Positions 8,001-15,002 of a stretch of DNA of 23,032 nt are shown here, in pieces. Source of the stretch: CAYURR01 sp964446745 (lineage in GTDB: Bacteria; Bacillota; Clostridia; Lachnospirales; WQUN01); contig CAYURR010000026.1 of NCBI GenBank assembly GCA_964446745.1, positions 1 through 23,032 on the forward strand, in the 5' to 3' direction. The notes under the pieces were generated by a model. The model was given only the letters and a program-made list of their open reading frames with translations. It was not told where the DNA came from and did no database searches. The first letter of the stretch is position 1. Every line of letters starts with the position of its first letter. Made by a program: the position numbers and the translations under genes.

Positions 8001-8052
8001 ATTATATAACTATTCTTAGATATAGGGTAACATCAAAATACTATAATTTGAT
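8001..8052 (-). promoter_or_regulatory. metY promoter and candidate LysR operator
   Basis: A perfect TATAAT (complement of 8001-8006) lies 32 bases before the metY ATG, with only a weak -35 (TTACCC). Just upstream, 8032-8052 is an imperfect palindrome beginning ATCAAA and ending TTTGAT. A weak -35 next to a dyad is what a LysR-type activated promoter would show. The match is visual only. Confidence 0.45.
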
Positions 8053-8063
8053 ATATCCTACGC

Positions 8064-8969
8064 CTATAGGTTGGCGGCTATGCGTTTTAGAGCGGCCAGA
8101 TATATCTCGCCCAGATGCGTCAGCGTCACATCCTTGTGCATGATCGTACCGACATGTATCTCCTCGTCTACATCGAGCGGGATAGAGATGATGTCCTCTC
8201 CATGCAGATACTCCGGAAACACGCCCGTCGATATTGTATATCCCAACACGCCGATCATCAGGTTTACGACCGCGGCACGGTCGCTGACCTTTATACTCTT
8301 TTTGACCGTGCGTGTGCTCAATACCTCCTCTGAGAAATAGAAGGAATTCTGCTCGCCCTGCTCAAAGCTTAAGCAAGGGTAGTCCTCGAGCTCGTCGAGC
8401 GTGATGATTGCGTTTTGTGCGAGCGGGTGGTGCTTGTAGATAAAGATATGCGGCCTTGCCATAAACAACTCCTCAAAGATCAAATCGCTTTCTTTCAGAA
8501 GCTTTCGGATTACAGTCTCGTTAAAGCTGCTTAAATATATCAGGCCGATCTCGCTTTTGAGGTTTTTCACATCATCGATGACCTCAAAGGTCTTGGTCTC
8601 GCGAAACGAAAACTCGTATTCATCCACGCCGAATTCTCGAATCAGATCCACAAACGCGTTCGCCGCGAATAGATAATGATGCGTAGACACGGAAAAGCGC
8701 TGTTTGGCTGGCATGCCGCTCAGATACTTTTCCTCTAATAGCTCCGCCTGCTGAACCACCTGACGCGCATAGCCCAAGAATTCGTTTCCCTCAGCCGTGA
8801 TTGAAACACCCCTGTTGTTTCTGATGAAGATGGTCGTCTTTATTTCTGTCTCCAATGCGTGTATCGCATTTGATAGACTTGGCTGCGAAATAAACAGGCT
8901 CTTGGCCGCCTCGTTGATCGAGCCCTTATTAGCGATCTCGATCGCATATTTAAGCTGCTGTAGTGTCAT
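8064..8969 (-). CDS. LysR family transcriptional regulator
   Basis: The 301-residue protein has the LysR winged helix-turn-helix at residues 1-60 (MTLQQLKYAIEIANKGSINE, AAKSLFISQPSLSNAIHALE, then RGVSITAEG), a linker helix, and a periplasmic-binding-like effector domain from about 90 to 295. It lies 94 bases upstream of metY in the same orientation and 9 bases downstream of the VOC gene, which has no other obvious partner. It probably controls metY and perhaps itself; the effector (O-acetylserine or homoserine derivatives in related sulfur regulators) is not identifiable here. No strong ribosome binding site precedes the ATG, so translation may be coupled to the VOC gene. Confidence 0.9.
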   Translation of the reverse strand: MTLQQLKYAIEIANKGSINEAAKSLFISQPSLSNAIHALETEIKTTIFIRNNRGVSITAEGNEFLGYARQVVQQAELLEEKYLSGMPAKQRFSVSTHHYLFAANAFVDLIREFGVDEYEFSFRETKTFEVIDDVKNLKSEIGLIYLSSFNETVIRKLLKESDLIFEELFMARPHIFIYKHHPLAQNAIITLDELEDYPCLSFEQGEQNSFYFSEEVLSTRTVKKSIKVSDRAAVVNLMIGVLGYTISTGVFPEYLHGEDIISIPLDVDEEIHVGTIMHKDVTLTHLGEIYLAALKRIAANL

Positions 8970-8978
8970 TGGTTTTAT

Positions 8979-9383
8979 TTACGCCTTTGCCTGCGGGGAA
9001 TCCGGTGACATCTGCATAAACTCGATCGGATTGCCGTCAGGATCGTGCGACCAACACTGAAAATTCAAATCCTTGCCTTGGTTCGGCTTTACGTCGAGCG
9101 GCAAGCCATTACTTATAAGCCTGTCGGCGATCTCGTTGATGTCATCCACCTCAAGGCACAGATGCGCATATCCCGCCGCGTTTGCTTCGCGATCCTGTGC
9201 GACCGCATTATAGAACAGCTCGATGAATTGCCCGTCGCTTACCTTTATGTAAACGATCCACGGTCTGTCCTCGTTGTCGTTGATCTCAAACGCCTTTGTA
9301 AACCCGAGCCCATCGCAGTAATACGCTATGGCCTTGTCCATGTCCGTAACCTTAAACGCCAGATGTGCAATACCCTTGATCAT
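8979..9383 (-). CDS. VOC family (glyoxalase-like) protein
   Basis: The 134-residue protein has the paired beta-alpha-beta-beta-beta modules of the vicinal oxygen chelate fold: HLAFKVTDMDKAIAYYCDGL at the N-terminus and HLCLEVDDINEIADRL in the second half, ending DPDGNPIEFMQ. H7, E55, H74 and E121 sit at the four metal-ligand positions of glyoxalase I-type enzymes, which isomerise hemithioacetals. The substrate is uncertain because lactoylglutathione lyase annotation is often over-applied to this fold. AGGAGGG lies 7 bases before the ATG. It is the first gene of a probable VOC-lysR transcript. Confidence 0.87.
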   Translation of the reverse strand: MIKGIAHLAFKVTDMDKAIAYYCDGLGFTKAFEINDNEDRPWIVYIKVSDGQFIELFYNAVAQDREANAAGYAHLCLEVDDINEIADRLISNGLPLDVKPNQGKDLNFQCWSHDPDGNPIEFMQMSPDSPQAKA

Positions 9384-9405
9384 GATGATCCCTCCTGATT
9401 AATAA

Positions 9406-9744
9406 TTATTTGACTAAATTAATATTGTTTTTGACTAGCAGATCTAGAATTTTCAAACTGCGTTCTCTTATATCAGCTATACGCTCTTCTTTTGTGGCAT
9501 TCTTAAGTCTTTCATAATTCCATTTTCTAATTTAATGAATGTCATCAACAGTAAAATTATCACTAAGTGCAGGTTTTGGAATGTTACCTACTAATCTACT
9601 TTCATCATAAGCCGCAAAAACTTTCAACGAGTTATTATAGGCATTTTCAAGCATAGACGGATTGTTTGATAAGTACCTCAACCATAATAGGTTAAACTCA
9701 TACATTAAAAGTTGCCAATACATTCGACAGCTTATGATACACAA
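9406..9744 (-). pseudogene. Decayed gene: GNAT-like N-terminal piece joined to an unrelated C-terminal piece
   Basis: The frame reads LWLRYLSNNPSMLENAY and KVFAAYDESRLVG, which resembles the first strands of a GNAT acetyltransferase, but the acetyl-CoA-binding half is missing. It then runs into NIPKPALSDNFTVDDIH, a TAA stop, and in the same frame IRKWNYERLKNATKEERIAD to a second stop at 9406. The second part reads like the start of a small Lys/Glu-rich helical protein. No ribosome binding site is seen at the ATG at 9744. The best reading is a deletion remnant at the left edge of the cassette-like array. Confidence 0.45.
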
Positions 9745-9801
9745 AGTTGTTCATATATATGTGGTTTACACCAACAAACTTAGCAACCATTAACGCCAAG
9801 C

Positions 9802-10254
9802 CTAAAAGTAAAACTCCATGGCACTCTGCGCATACTTAAATCCATACTTGATATACAACGGCTCTCCCATGTCAGAAGCCAACAGAGACACTTTCAAGCA
9901 TTGTCTTTCCTGTGCTTCATTCATAGTGTGTTGCAATAGTTTTGTGGCAATGCCTTTATTTCTATATTCATGAAGTGTATACATATTCATTAAATATGCT
10001 ACTTTACCGTTCGGCACCTTGGCTATTGGCGGAACGGAATAAAAACATATACCACTCATTGCAACTATTTTGTTATCCAAAACGCAAATATACGATACAA
10101 AGCATCCCGACGTAATGTTATCAATAAAGAAACTGAGAGTGTTGTTGTAAAACTCTTCAACATCTTCTATGAGTTCATTTCTCTCCTTGCGCATTTCTAT
10201 CCTTAGTTTTGTAAGCTCAGCGCAATCATCGATCGTGGCTTTACTGATAAGCAT
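9802..10254 (-). CDS. GNAT family N-acetyltransferase
   Basis: The protein has 150 residues from the ATG at 10254, chosen because AGGAAG lies 6 bases upstream; an in-frame ATG at 10272 has no such site. The acetyl-CoA-binding motif A is seen as VAYLMNMYTLHEYRNKGIAT (R-N-K-G-I-A pyrophosphate loop) followed by an amphipathic helix. The C-terminal ASDMGEPLYIKYGFKYA is the usual SxxxxxxYxxxGF end of the fold. The acceptor substrate is unknown. It is low in G+C and occupies the downstream-most intact unit of the repeat-bounded array. Confidence 0.87.
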   Translation of the reverse strand: MLISKATIDDCAELTKLRIEMRKERNELIEDVEEFYNNTLSFFIDNITSGCFVSYICVLDNKIVAMSGICFYSVPPIAKVPNGKVAYLMNMYTLHEYRNKGIATKLLQHTMNEAQERQCLKVSLLASDMGEPLYIKYGFKYAQSAMEFYF

Positions 10255-10292
10255 AACATTCTTCCTTTTCATATTGCGTCACTTTATACATC

Positions 10293-10358
10293 AAAGCTGT
10301 CAAACTCATGTTCAACGGCTTTTGGTGTATTCTGTGTTATTGAGTCAAAAAAGCTAAC
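10293..10358 (-). repeat. Array repeat copy a (between asd and GNAT)
   Basis: A copy of the array repeat: hairpin arms AAGCTGTCAAA and TTCAACGGCTT, then GAGTCAAAAAAGCTAAC on the plus strand. Its GCTAAC end is mirrored by GTTAGC at 10384-10389, forming a 37-base imperfect dyad with an inner ATTAT/ATAAT pairing. Confidence 0.8.
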
Positions 10359-10402
10359 GCCGGGATTATGCTTATAATCTATTGTTAGCCATAAACCAGC
10401 TA

Positions 10403-11419
10403 TCATAAAATTAGTTTTAAAATTTGCACTGCATTTGCAGCAGCACCTTTACGAACATTATCACTTACAGTAAACAAATTGATTGTATTAGGGTTAGTTT
10501 TATCAACACGGACACGCCCAACAAATACTTCGTTGTGACCATCTGCTAATATTGGCATTGGATAGGTGTCTTTCTCGGTTTCATCACAAAAAACAACACC
10601 CGGAGCTCTTTTTAGTATTTCTTTAATACGATTAATTTCAATATCTTTTTCAAATTCAACATTTATACTGACACTATGGCAATTTTCTATCGGCACTCTA
10701 ACTGTAGTCGCAGTAACAGCGAGGTTAGGTTTATGTAAAATTTTACGCGTTTCATCTATCATTTTTTCTTCTTCTTTTGTGTTACCGTTCTCAAGAAAAC
10801 TGTCAATTTGTGGAATAAGGTTATTGAAAATTTGGTATGGAGACTTTTTAAGTGTATGATTATCTACTTTAATATGACCATCTATTATTTTTGATGAAGA
10901 AAAGCCCGCTTGGTAATCGTCTATGCCTACTTGCCCTGCACCCGAAACAGCTTGATAAGTTGAATAAATAACACGTTTTATACTAAAAACATCATCAAGC
11001 GGTTTAAGTGCAACGACCGCACCAATTGTGGAGCAATTAGGATTAGCGATAATGTGCCCTTTGTTTTTAATTGCGTCTTCAGCGTTACATTCAGGAACAA
11101 CTAATGGTACATTGGGATCTTGACGAAAAACACTACTGTTGTCTATTACTATACAGCCAAGTTGAGCAAAAAAAGGAACATACTCCAACGTTACAGCCCC
11201 ATCATCTGCTGCAAATAATGCAAAATCTGGCATAGCTTTTTCTACATTAGGTTTATTAAGTTCAAGAACAGTCAATTCATTACCATTTAGTTTGATTTTT
11301 GTCCCTGCACTTTTAGCAGATGCATATAGATAATAATCTGCCATAATTTTATTTTCCTCTAATATTTTAATGAATGTACGCCCGACTATACCAGTCACTC
11401 CAACAATTGCAATTTTCAT
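10403..11419 (-). CDS. asd: Aspartate-semialdehyde dehydrogenase
   Basis: The 338-residue enzyme starts at 11419, where GGGAGG lies 6 bases upstream; a longer frame from 11536 only translates the intergenic repeat. It has the N-terminal NADP-binding loop AIVGVTGIVG, the NSSVFR block (94-99), catalytic Cys129 in ANPNCSTIG, and His248 in RVPIENCHS. It reduces aspartyl phosphate to aspartate semialdehyde, the branch point to lysine/diaminopimelate, threonine and methionine. The gene is complete but markedly A+T-richer than core genes such as rqcH, stands alone between two array repeats, and is not next to dapA or lysC. It is probably a transferred extra copy; whether another asd exists in the genome cannot be seen. 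Confidence 0.93.
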   Translation of the reverse strand: MKIAIVGVTGIVGRTFIKILEENKIMADYYLYASAKSAGTKIKLNGNELTVLELNKPNVEKAMPDFALFAADDGAVTLEYVPFFAQLGCIVIDNSSVFRQDPNVPLVVPECNAEDAIKNKGHIIANPNCSTIGAVVALKPLDDVFSIKRVIYSTYQAVSGAGQVGIDDYQAGFSSSKIIDGHIKVDNHTLKKSPYQIFNNLIPQIDSFLENGNTKEEEKMIDETRKILHKPNLAVTATTVRVPIENCHSVSINVEFEKDIEINRIKEILKRAPGVVFCDETEKDTYPMPILADGHNEVFVGRVRVDKTNPNTINLFTVSDNVRKGAAANAVQILKLIL

Positions 11420-11457
11420 AGCAAACCTCCCATTATATAAACAATCCCCACATATAC

Positions 11458-11525
11458 AAAAAAGCTGTAAAACATTACGTTTAACAGCTTTCAACAACTT
11501 GTGCTTGTGAGTCAAGAAAGCTAAC
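11458..11525 (-). repeat. Array repeat copy b (upstream of asd)
   Basis: Plus-strand hairpin AAAGCTGTAAAA with TTTAACAGCTTT, then GTGCTTGTGAGTCAAGAAAGCTAAC. It lies between the stop of the 188-aa gene and the asd ribosome binding site. Confidence 0.85.
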
Positions 11526-11554
11526 AGCTTATTCACGCTACTACTTCGTAAAGT

Positions 11555-12121
11555 CTATTTATATATATTCATGCAATAATAAGTCGGAGTGTCCGGGTCA
11601 GAATTATTCCAAAGCTCGTATTCCGAAAATTCTTTCAGTTTTTCCGGTCGCAATTCATTAATATGAATATCTACAGTCTTTATTACTGGTGGGTTATAGT
11701 CAGACAGCCATACCTTCCATATTTCCACGCAATCAATAAACAAAAGGGTGTTTTTTATATAATTGATTATTTTTTCGGCTCGCTTATCGGTATAATAATG
11801 CCACTCGATATAAACGCCATATGTTTTTTTAGAATAGTGTGATGTATCAAAGTCTAAAAGTGCAAAATTATCATCTGCGTCACCATCACTTATACCTGTT
11901 CCATCAATTACGATGCTATAATTAGGAACTAAAATTACATTGGGTTCATCTTGGTTATGAGTGCCATCAAGTAAAAAATGCTCTATTTCTATACCTTGCT
12001 CCAATGCTTGATTTATAGAAAATGTTTTGTAGTGTGGGTTTTTTACCTCCTCCAGCTTATAATCAGATGCAATAAATAAACCAACACTCAATTTTTTCAC
12101 CCCCAACATTATGTAAATCAC
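11555..12121 (-). CDS. Hypothetical protein of cassette-like unit
   Basis: Up to 188 residues, with no signal peptide, membrane helix or domain I recognise. The start is ambiguous. GGGGGTGA lies 5-6 bases before a TTG codon (LSVGLFIASDYKLEEV), and GTG (VKKLSVGLF) is also possible, so the real protein may be about 178-181 residues. It is acidic and Tyr/Asp-rich, with predicted strands (NVILVPNYSIVIDG, TYGVYIEWHYY) and DIHINELRPEKLKEFSEYEL near the C-terminus. It occupies one repeat-bounded unit of the array. The size and composition would suit an immunity-type or stress protein, but nothing supports a specific function. Confidence 0.7.
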   Translation of the reverse strand: MIYIMLGVKKLSVGLFIASDYKLEEVKNPHYKTFSINQALEQGIEIEHFLLDGTHNQDEPNVILVPNYSIVIDGTGISDGDADDNFALLDFDTSHYSKKTYGVYIEWHYYTDKRAEKIINYIKNTLLFIDCVEIWKVWLSDYNPPVIKTVDIHINELRPEKLKEFSEYELWNNSDPDTPTYYCMNIYK

Positions 12122-12196
12122 CCGTATATACCCAAAGCCACCGAACCTATGTTATTAGTGCTTTCCCCAAAAATATTGCGTCCATTTAATTACACT

Positions 12197-12267
12197 AAAA
12201 GCTGTCAAATTCTCATTAGACAGCTTTCGATAAAAATTTCTGTGCTTGGGGAGTCAAGAAAGCTAAC
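12197..12267 (-). repeat. Array repeat copy c
   Basis: Hairpin arms AAAGCTGTCAAAT and TAGACAGCTTT, then TGCTTGGGGAGTCAAGAAAGCTAAC on the plus strand. It separates the 188-aa gene from the decayed unit. Confidence 0.87.
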
Positions 12268-12424
12268 AGGTTGTAAAGCTCATTTTGCAGGCTTCCAGTA
12301 GGTACCATTTTAATTTCTCTTGTGATCGTTTGAAGTGTTGGAGATAAATACTTGTAGAGATTTGATAACGGTTTTTCATTCCCCAAAGCATGGTATTCTA
12401 GTAAAGATGCTTCTCATATTGCAT
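12216..12424 (-). pseudogene. Decayed gene of the array, reading into repeat c
   Basis: An ATG at 12424 follows AGAGGT with good spacing and gives MQYEKHLY before a TAG. Shifting one frame restores EYHALGNEKPLSNLYKYL and on through SLQNELYN, which continues without a stop into the repeat as LLAFLTPQAQKFLSKAV and stops at 12216. A single frameshift in a gene of about 70 codons explains this. No known family is recognised. Apart from this remnant, 12268-12483 holds nothing I can identify. Confidence 0.4.
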
Positions 12425-12483
12425 ATAGAATACCTCTTTCTGCTTTACGTACCCTTGAAACCAAGTAATAGCAGCTATACACG

Positions 12484-12539
12484 AAAAGCTGTCGCACTCA
12501 CGTTCGATAGCTTTCGGCAAATCTTATGTCATTAAGTTG
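12484..12539 (-). repeat. Array repeat copy d (diverged)
   Basis: The hairpin half is intact (AAAAGCTGTCGCA with TCGATAGCTTT). The second half (ATCTTATGTCATTAAGTTGA) is recognisably related to copy a but has lost the GAGTCAAGAAAGCTAAC end. Confidence 0.65.
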
Positions 12540-12573
12540 AAATAAATACAGAGTTTATGTTTATAATGCGAAG

Positions 12574-13194
12574 CTACTTCTTTATCATCATCCATAAAGC
12601 AGGACGCACCCCACCTCTAACATCGTTATTAACAGGGTGATAAACACCACTCAAGTTGCATTTTAACGCATTGTTGCCTTGTATGCCTATATTACCATCG
12701 CCATGAACATATATTGCCTTGACTTGTTTCCGACCAGGGGAACGAAGCCACCACCACCACATGTAGCCCAGATATGTTGATTTTCGTTTGGCATTATTCA
12801 CATCTTTTCTCGTAAACCAATACTTATACTTGCCATTTGGTATCCGCAAATTTTCACTGCTATCACCAAAATACTTACACACAACTTCGTCAAGGCTTAA
12901 CAAAAATATTTTGTCTATTGTGTCGTCGCCGCCCATTGTATCAAACCACGGATTGCCCGAATTTACAACTGTAGTTGAAATTATTTTCGATTTGTCTTCT
13001 TCTGTAAAATCATGAAAGAATTCGCCATTAAGATATTTTCTCAATTCGCAGTCTGCCCATATGACATCTCCGGGTTTGTTATTATAGGCACGAAGTTCAA
13101 CAATATCTTCTGTTATAATTAAAGCTGCACTATCTTTAATGTCGAGCACTCGCCATTTATATTTACCAAAATTTATTTTATCCCCTATTTGCAT
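12574..13194 (-). CDS. DUF6273 domain-containing protein
   Basis: The 206-residue protein starts at 13194, where AAGAGGTAGTA immediately precedes the ATG; the upstream extension is intergenic. It opens MQIGDKINFGKYKWRVLDI and carries LRKYLNGEFFHDF, then GGDDTIDKIFLLSLDEV, WWWWLRSPGRKQ and the C-terminal GGVRPALWMM. This pattern of a small beta-rich fold with WWLRSPG and GVRPALW is shared by many clostridial DUF6273 proteins, often attached to surface or signalling proteins. Here the domain stands alone and has no signal peptide. The molecular role is unknown. It forms a single-gene unit between repeats d and e. Confidence 0.85.
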   Translation of the reverse strand: MQIGDKINFGKYKWRVLDIKDSAALIITEDIVELRAYNNKPGDVIWADCELRKYLNGEFFHDFTEEDKSKIISTTVVNSGNPWFDTMGGDDTIDKIFLLSLDEVVCKYFGDSSENLRIPNGKYKYWFTRKDVNNAKRKSTYLGYMWWWWLRSPGRKQVKAIYVHGDGNIGIQGNNALKCNLSGVYHPVNNDVRGGVRPALWMMIKK

Positions 13195-13281
13195 TACTAC
13201 CTCTTGAATCGCCAAAAAATAAATTTGCCAGCATGACCGACACAATGATTTTTTACTTTTCACCACATTGCGCTATAAACC

Positions 13282-13351
13282 AAAAGCTGTCAAGTTCCCA
13301 CTCGACAGCTTTGGACAAAATTCTCTGTGCTTGTGAGTCAAAAAAGCTAAC
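13282..13351 (-). repeat. Array repeat copy e
   Basis: Well-conserved copy: AAAAGCTGTCAAGTTCCCAC with TCGACAGCTTT, then GTGCTTGTGAGTCAAAAAAGCTAAC on the plus strand. It begins 12 bases after the HD gene stop. Confidence 0.88.
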
Positions 13352-13363
13352 AGTAAATTATGT

Positions 13364-13837
13364 TCATTTAATTGCGTTAATCCCAAATTCTAAAAGTAGA
13401 TTATTATACCTATCAAATTCCCATTCTGCAATTGAAAAATCATTATTGTAGAAGCAATGATCCATTACATCTGCATCTTTTAACAATTCATCATAATCCT
13501 CATGAATAGTGCGTTTATCACTATGATTTGCTATTGCAGTGGTGATTAATTTAATTTCATTATCATTATAAGCTTTCATTTCTTTTAATAGTGCTTCTGC
13601 TCGTTTTGCCCCTTCTATGGCATGGTTGTCACTACTTCCCCCTGCCATATATCCTATATCATGCAGCATTCCGCATGTAGTTGCAAGCTCAGCGTTCAGA
13701 TTCCTCTTTTCTGCCAACAAAGTACAAAACTTTGAAACTCCATACATATGTGAAGAATACATGCAAATTTTATCAGGCTCATTATCTATCACGATACGAT
13801 CAAGCTTTTTGCGCAACTCTTCAAGTCTGTTTTCCAT
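13364..13837 (-). CDS. HD domain phosphohydrolase
   Basis: The 157-residue protein starts at 13837, with AAGGAG 7 bases upstream. It shows the HD-superfamily ligand series: H30 in YSSHMYG, H59-D60 in GMLHDIGY, H105 in AIANHSDKR and D121/D123 in LLKDADVMD, which bind one or two divalent metals for phosphohydrolysis. The GMLHDIGYMAGG and HAIEGAKRAEALL blocks match small stand-alone HD proteins. The substrate cannot be deduced. It occupies its own unit between repeats e and f and may be a nucleotide-housecleaning enzyme, like the Nudix neighbour. Confidence 0.88.
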   Translation of the reverse strand: MENRLEELRKKLDRIVIDNEPDKICMYSSHMYGVSKFCTLLAEKRNLNAELATTCGMLHDIGYMAGGSSDNHAIEGAKRAEALLKEMKAYNDNEIKLITTAIANHSDKRTIHEDYDELLKDADVMDHCFYNNDFSIAEWEFDRYNNLLLEFGINAIK

Positions 13838-13883
13838 AAGAAAGTCTCCTTCCACAAATACAATTAATCTTTACCTATACACC

Positions 13884-13950
13884 AAAAGCTGTCAAATTCT
13901 CATACGACAGCTTTCGACAAATACTGTGCTTGGGAGTCAAGAAAGCTAAC
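13884..13950 (-). repeat. Array repeat copy f
   Basis: Hairpin AAAAGCTGTCAAATTC with ACGACAGCTTTCGAC, then GTGCTTGGGAGTCAAGAAAGCTAAC. It lies between the second Nudix gene and the HD gene. Confidence 0.88.
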
Positions 13951-13987
13951 GGAGTAAATATTGCTCATTTTCTACAGTAGTTATAGA

Positions 13988-14542
13988 CTAATTGGAATTA
14001 CAAAGTTCTTCTAAAACTACAAGTAACATTCTGTAACCCATTTTATGATGCCAAAAGGATTTATCCCGGGTTAATACTATATTTTTAAATTCATCAAAAC
14101 TTATGTACTTTACAGCTTGAACTTCTTCCTCCTGCATTGTAATCTGATCAATTTCAAAATTTGCTTTTAATACAAAGACATCATAAAATTCATTATCAAA
14201 ATAAGCTCCATTATTTTCTGTTAAAGTATCTTTAAATGTATACAGATATTCTACAGAATTTATAAATGGTAAAATATCCAATCCTAATTCTTCTTTAGTT
14301 TCACGTATCAGTGTACTTTCAATGTCTTCGCTACTCTCAATATGCCCGCCGACTGATACATACCACAAATTAGCTCCTGCATTTTTGTTGGAGCTACGCT
14401 GCTGGATTAATATCTCATTGTGAGAATTTAATATCCATAAGTGTATTACCCTATGAAATATTCCAGCCTTATGCGCATCTTTTCGTTCAATTATCTCACT
14501 CGTTTTTTCTCCATATTTGGTATAGATATTTAAATACTCCAT
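13988..14542 (-). CDS. Nudix hydrolase (isopentenyl-diphosphate isomerase/YfcD-like)
   Basis: The 184-residue protein has an exact Nudix box from G66 (GGHIESSED) to R80-E-T-K-E-E-L-G87-L. The N-terminal block HKAGIFHRVIHLWILNSHNE and IQQRSSNKNAGANLWYVSVG are typical of the branch that includes bacterial IPP isomerase-like and YfcD proteins. AAGAGGT lies 5 bases before the ATG. It is A+T-rich and stands alone between repeats f and g. A specific substrate is not predictable. Confidence 0.9.
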   Translation of the reverse strand: MEYLNIYTKYGEKTSEIIERKDAHKAGIFHRVIHLWILNSHNEILIQQRSSNKNAGANLWYVSVGGHIESSEDIESTLIRETKEELGLDILPFINSVEYLYTFKDTLTENNGAYFDNEFYDVFVLKANFEIDQITMQEEEVQAVKYISFDEFKNIVLTRDKSFWHHKMGYRMLLVVLEELCNSN

Positions 14543-14608
14543 ATTTACCTCTTAATTCACTTATCGCCTTAAAAAAGTGTAGATTATATATAATCCCATC
14601 TATACACC

Positions 14609-14673
14609 AAAAGCTGCCAAACCCACGTTCGACAGCTTTCGACAAATTGCACTTGCGAGTCAAAAAGGCTAAC
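14609..14673 (-). repeat. Array repeat copy g
   Basis: Hairpin AAAAGCTGCCAAACCC with TTCGACAGCTTTCGAC, then CACTTGCGAGTCAAAAAGGCTAAC. It lies between the DUF4177-like remnant and the second Nudix gene. Confidence 0.86.
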
Positions 14674-14715
14674 AAGTGATTATGCTCACAATAGAAACAT
14701 TAATGTTTCAAAACA

Positions 14716-14916
14716 TTATTTGAGTTTTCTGTATGTAATAACAAATGCACCTTTAATCTGCATTGATGTTGCCATATAAAAGTATGTCACAAGTTCCCAC
14801 CCATTAGCCGCTTGCTCATTAAGCAACTCATCTAACTTAGATATGTCACTCTCATCCGCTTTGTCTGAAAACCATTTTGTGCCTGTTGTCAAAATTTATG
14901 TTTTGTAAATAAACAT
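14716..14916 (-). pseudogene. DUF4177-like small protein gene with an early stop
   Basis: An ATG at 14916 preceded by AGGGA gives MFIYKT, then TAA as codon 7, then in the same frame ILTTGTKWFSDKADESDI and on to LNEQAANGWELVTY, GAFVITYRKLK and a stop. The GWELV segment and overall layout match DUF4177 proteins of about 60 residues. The stop falls where such proteins have a strand residue, so a nonsense mutation is the simplest explanation. Re-initiation at the TTG at 14892 would still make about 59 residues. The gene is too short for usual ORF calling and fills the last unit, next to repeat h. Confidence 0.6.
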
Positions 14917-14959
14917 TCAATTCCCTACATAAATGATAAATAATCTTCGTTTATGCATC

Positions 14960-15000
14960 AAAAGCCGTCAAGTTCCCACTCGACAGCTTTCGATAATCTT
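14960..15000 (-). repeat. Array repeat copy h, adjoining tRNA-Leu
   Basis: Only the hairpin half is present (AAAAGCCGTCAAGTTCCCAC with TCGACAGCTTTCGA). It lies two bases from the tRNA 3' end and would act as the tRNA terminator in the minus direction (9-base-pair stem followed by TTTT). Confidence 0.8.
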
Positions 15001-15002
15001 TA

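Noticed and set aside
11420..11536. N-terminal extension of Asd (MNKLLAFLTHKHKLLKAV...)
   Set aside because: It translates the intergenic repeat, lacks a ribosome binding site, and precedes a canonical start with GGGAGG at 11419.
12216..12424. TGA read as tryptophan or selenocysteine in the decayed unit
   Set aside because: The frame upstream of the TGA has no ribosome binding site or start, while a properly spaced ATG in another frame explains the locus by one frameshift; no SECIS-like structure was apparent.
12335..12535. Plus-strand 66-codon open frame in the decayed unit
   Set aside because: No ribosome binding site, opposite to every other unit of the array, and it overlaps repeat d.
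10300..14640. TTGACA within the repeat hairpins as a promoter for each array gene
   Set aside because: The hexamer is part of the stem, varies between copies (TTGGCA, TTTACA), and no -10 box lies 16-18 bases downstream in most copies.
10293..15000. CRISPR array
   Set aside because: The repeats are 300-1200 bases apart, imperfect, and separated by genes rather than uniform spacers; no cas genes are present.
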